Source: Phycisphaeraceae bacterium (GTDB taxonomy: Bacteria > Planctomycetota > Phycisphaerae > Phycisphaerales > Phycisphaeraceae). Taken from it: a DNA stretch of 64,000 nt. Where the stretch lies: assembly GCA_020851735.1 (NCBI GenBank), contig JADZCD010000020.1:24008-88007 (forward strand), read 5' to 3'. Under the pieces are notes generated by a model. That model saw nothing but the letters and a program-made list of their open reading frames with translations, had not been told where the DNA came from and searched no databases. Made by a program: the position numbers and the translations under genes. Below are positions 62,380 to 64,000 of this stretch, piece after piece (the first letter of the stretch is position 1; every line of letters starts with the position of its first letter).

Positions 62380-62387
62380 GACAGAAA
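62370..62387. promoter_or_regulatory. Perfect 18-bp palindrome over the gbsR start
   Basis: TTTCTGTCATGACAGAAA is its own reverse complement. It covers the gbsR start codon and the expected transcription start, and lies three bases from the -10 box, a typical place for a repressor operator. It also lies 86 bases before the divergent rtcB start. Confidence 0.65.
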
Positions 62388-62389
62388 TG

Positions 62390-62395
62390 ATTGTA
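62390..62395 (-). promoter_or_regulatory. Candidate -10 box of gbsR
   Basis: TACAAT on the minus strand, ten bases before the ATG. Expected transcription start is within the palindrome. No clear -35 element is seen. Confidence 0.35.
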
Positions 62396-62472
62396 AAATA
62401 GAGAAACCGGTTCGTCCAGAGGAAAAACCCGCTTGGGAATCACCGCCGGCCGGGTTAAGGTAAGACCCCGCC

Positions 62473-63930
62473 ATGAAAGCCAAGCAGATCGAAAAGCTCG
62501 GCATCCCCCGCCGCCTGGTCAACCTGGCCAAACGCGCCGTCTGGCAGGCCCGCCAGAACGGCCTGGCCAACGATCAGATCCGCCTGCTCCTGGCCGATTT
62601 AGCGCAAAATCCCCAGCCGTTCCTCGCCCATACCTCCTTGGGCGAATTGGCCCGCCGCCTGTGCGAATTCCTCTCGACCGCCGCCCCGGCCCCGACCCGA
62701 TCCCCCTTCCCTGACCCCCACGGTCCCTGCCCCGGCGGGCCCCTTCACTTCGTCCCGCGCCCCGCCCCCGCGCCCTGGCAACGCTGGGGAATCGACTTGG
62801 ACGACCAGTCCGTCCAGCAGATGGAAAATGCCTGCCGCCTGCCCGTCACCGTCGCCGGCGCCCTCATGCCCGACGCCCACTTAGGCTACGGCCTGCCCAT
62901 CGGCGGCGTGCTGGCTGCCGACAACGCCGTCATCCCCTACGCCGTCGGCGTCGACATCGCCTGCCGCATGAAACTGTCCGTCCTGGACCTGCCCCCCTCC
63001 GCCATCGACGAACAACCCGACCGCCTGATCCAGGCCATCGAAACCCAGACACGCTTCGGCATCGGCTCCGAGTTCAAACGCCAACGCCGCGATCACCCCG
63101 TCCTGGAAGAAGATTGGTCCGTCAGCCCCGTCACCGCCAACCTGCGCGACAAAGCCTGGGCCCAGCTGGGCACCAGCGGTTCGGGCAATCACTTCGTAGA
63201 GTTCGGCCGGTTCACGTTGGATCAGCCCGACCTGGGCCTGCCCGCGGGCACCTATCTGGCCCTCTTATCCCACAGCGGATCGCGCGGCTGCGGAGCCTTG
63301 ATCTGCCAGCATTATTCCCGCCTGGCCATGGCCCTCTGCCCGCAACTGCCCAAAGACCTCCGCCACCTCGCCTGGCTGAGCCTAAGCTCCCAGGAAGGAA
63401 ATGAGTATTGGGCCGCCATGCAGCTGATGGGCCGTTACGCCGCCGCCAATCACGCCCTGATTCATAAGCACATCGCCCAATACCTGGGCCTGGACGTTCT
63501 GCTGGATATCGAAAACCACCACAATTTCGCCTGGAAACAAGACTTCGAAGGCCAGGAGGTCATCGTCCACCGCAAAGGCGCCACCCCCGCCCAGCTGGGC
63601 GTCTTGGGCGTCATCCCCGGGTCCATGGCCAGCCCCGGCTTTGTCGTGCGCGGCAAGGGCAACCCCGCCTCCCTGCACTCAGCCGCCCACGGCGCCGGCC
63701 GCGCCATGTCCCGCACCCAGGCCAAAAACACCTACCGCTGGCCGCCCGTCCAGGACTACCTTCGCCATCACCACGTCACGCTCCTGTCCGCCGGCCTGGA
63801 CGAAGTGCCCTTTGTCTATAAAGACATCCACACCGTCATGGCCCAGCAGCAGGACCTGGTGCAAGTCGTCGCCCGCTTCGACCCCCGCATCGTCAAAATG
63901 GCCCCCGCCGGCGAACGCCCCGAAGATTAA
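62473..63930 (+). CDS. RtcB family RNA-splicing ligase
   Basis: RtcB joins RNA 3'-phosphate (or 2',3'-cyclic phosphate) ends to 5'-OH ends using GTP and manganese. The 485-residue protein has PDAHLGYGLPIGG and GVDIACRM (metal ligands), GTSGSGNHFVEFG, ENHHNFAW, VIVHRKGATPA and the GMP-binding motif AHGAGRAMSR. The last supplies the catalytic His. Its first 100 residues include a Pro-rich loop (APAPTRSPFPDP). It is divergent from gbsR. The cell-damage repair role is known for RtcB; a link to GbsR is only positional. Confidence 0.9.
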   Translation: MKAKQIEKLGIPRRLVNLAKRAVWQARQNGLANDQIRLLLADLAQNPQPFLAHTSLGELARRLCEFLSTAAPAPTRSPFPDPHGPCPGGPLHFVPRPAPAPWQRWGIDLDDQSVQQMENACRLPVTVAGALMPDAHLGYGLPIGGVLAADNAVIPYAVGVDIACRMKLSVLDLPPSAIDEQPDRLIQAIETQTRFGIGSEFKRQRRDHPVLEEDWSVSPVTANLRDKAWAQLGTSGSGNHFVEFGRFTLDQPDLGLPAGTYLALLSHSGSRGCGALICQHYSRLAMALCPQLPKDLRHLAWLSLSSQEGNEYWAAMQLMGRYAAANHALIHKHIAQYLGLDVLLDIENHHNFAWKQDFEGQEVIVHRKGATPAQLGVLGVIPGSMASPGFVVRGKGNPASLHSAAHGAGRAMSRTQAKNTYRWPPVQDYLRHHHVTLLSAGLDEVPFVYKDIHTVMAQQQDLVQVVARFDPRIVKMAPAGERPED

Positions 63931-64000
63931 CCCCCCCCCGCCCCCGGAAGTGCCCCCGGAAGCACCCCCGGAAGTAAATGCCCCCATCCTTCAGCCCCCG
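63931..64000. repeat. Cluster of CCCCCGGAAGT words and partial hairpin C
   Basis: Directly after the rtcB stop, three close copies of CCCCCGGAAGT or CCCCCGGAAGC lie at 63951-63980, followed by TTCAGCCCCCG, the left half of hairpin repeat C, cut by the window end. Confidence 0.75.

Overview
This 64 kb window is GC-rich chromosomal DNA, most likely from a planctomycete and probably of the class Phycisphaerae. That is an inference. It rests on a secreted SGNH hydrolase with dockerin-like repeats and a PEP-CTERM tail, long TPR-secretin proteins, menaquinone synthesis by the futalosine route, heavy use of TTG and GTG starts, scattered single housekeeping genes instead of canonical operons, and many dispersed GC-rich hairpin repeats. 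I see no phage, plasmid, insertion sequence or CRISPR array. Most genes are ordinary chromosomal genes.

Layout. 1-6.2 kb: a PAP2 tail, a Trm112-like protein, murA between two 95-bp direct repeats, apt, a CPBP protease, cysC and sthA. 6.5-19 kb: a lipoprotein-sized unknown, a UroD-like protein with a response-regulator scrap behind it, a GH2 beta-mannosidase, a PHP phosphoesterase, a lone nuoH, two TIM-barrel sugar isomerases, marC, an FkbM methyltransferase, dCMP deaminase and a GH130 enzyme. 19-31 kb: an unknown protein, the PEP-CTERM SGNH hydrolase, amt-glnB, a TPR protein with kdsB, dapB, and a 1101-residue TPR-secretin. 31-39.5 kb: an epimerase, rpmA, obgE, coaX, a truncated MnmE-like GTPase, two tandem ribbon-helix-helix proteins, tRNA-Asp, two Gfo/Idh/MocA oxidoreductases and a basic winged-helix protein. 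39.7-49 kb: tyrS, gltA and an F-type ATP synthase cluster in the order atpG-Z-I-B-E-F-H-A, with no atpD or atpC here. 49-64 kb: a candidate small RNA, a DEAD-box helicase, alr, a phosphotransferase, an M29 aminopeptidase, an esterase-like protein, a membrane protein, mqnC, frr, pyrH, a NYN RNase, an operon of an unknown protein with gbsR, and rtcB.

How the genes work together. Several enzymes fit breakdown of mannose-containing oligosaccharides: GH2 beta-mannosidase, GH130, two sugar isomerases and two Gfo/Idh enzymes. They are dispersed, so this is a theme and not a locus. Peptidoglycan and LPS precursors (murA, dapB, alr, kdsB), ammonium uptake (amt-glnB) and energy conversion (ATP synthase, nuoH, gltA, mqnC, sthA) make up most of the rest.

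The most unusual signal is a family of short GC-rich hairpin repeats. They lie between genes and also in frame inside at least three genes: sthA, alr (twice) and the unknown gene upstream of the NYN RNase. The sthA and alr copies lie on the sense strand in the same reading frame and encode the same ten-residue peptide, SPAWKCGAGS. An intergenic copy keeps the loop and flanks while both stem arms change together. This resembles the Rickettsia palindromic elements that insert into proteins. Other notable points are the split ATP synthase cluster, a perfect 18-bp palindrome centred on the gbsR start codon, and an orphan structured transcript with a strong terminator at 49.2-49.4 kb.
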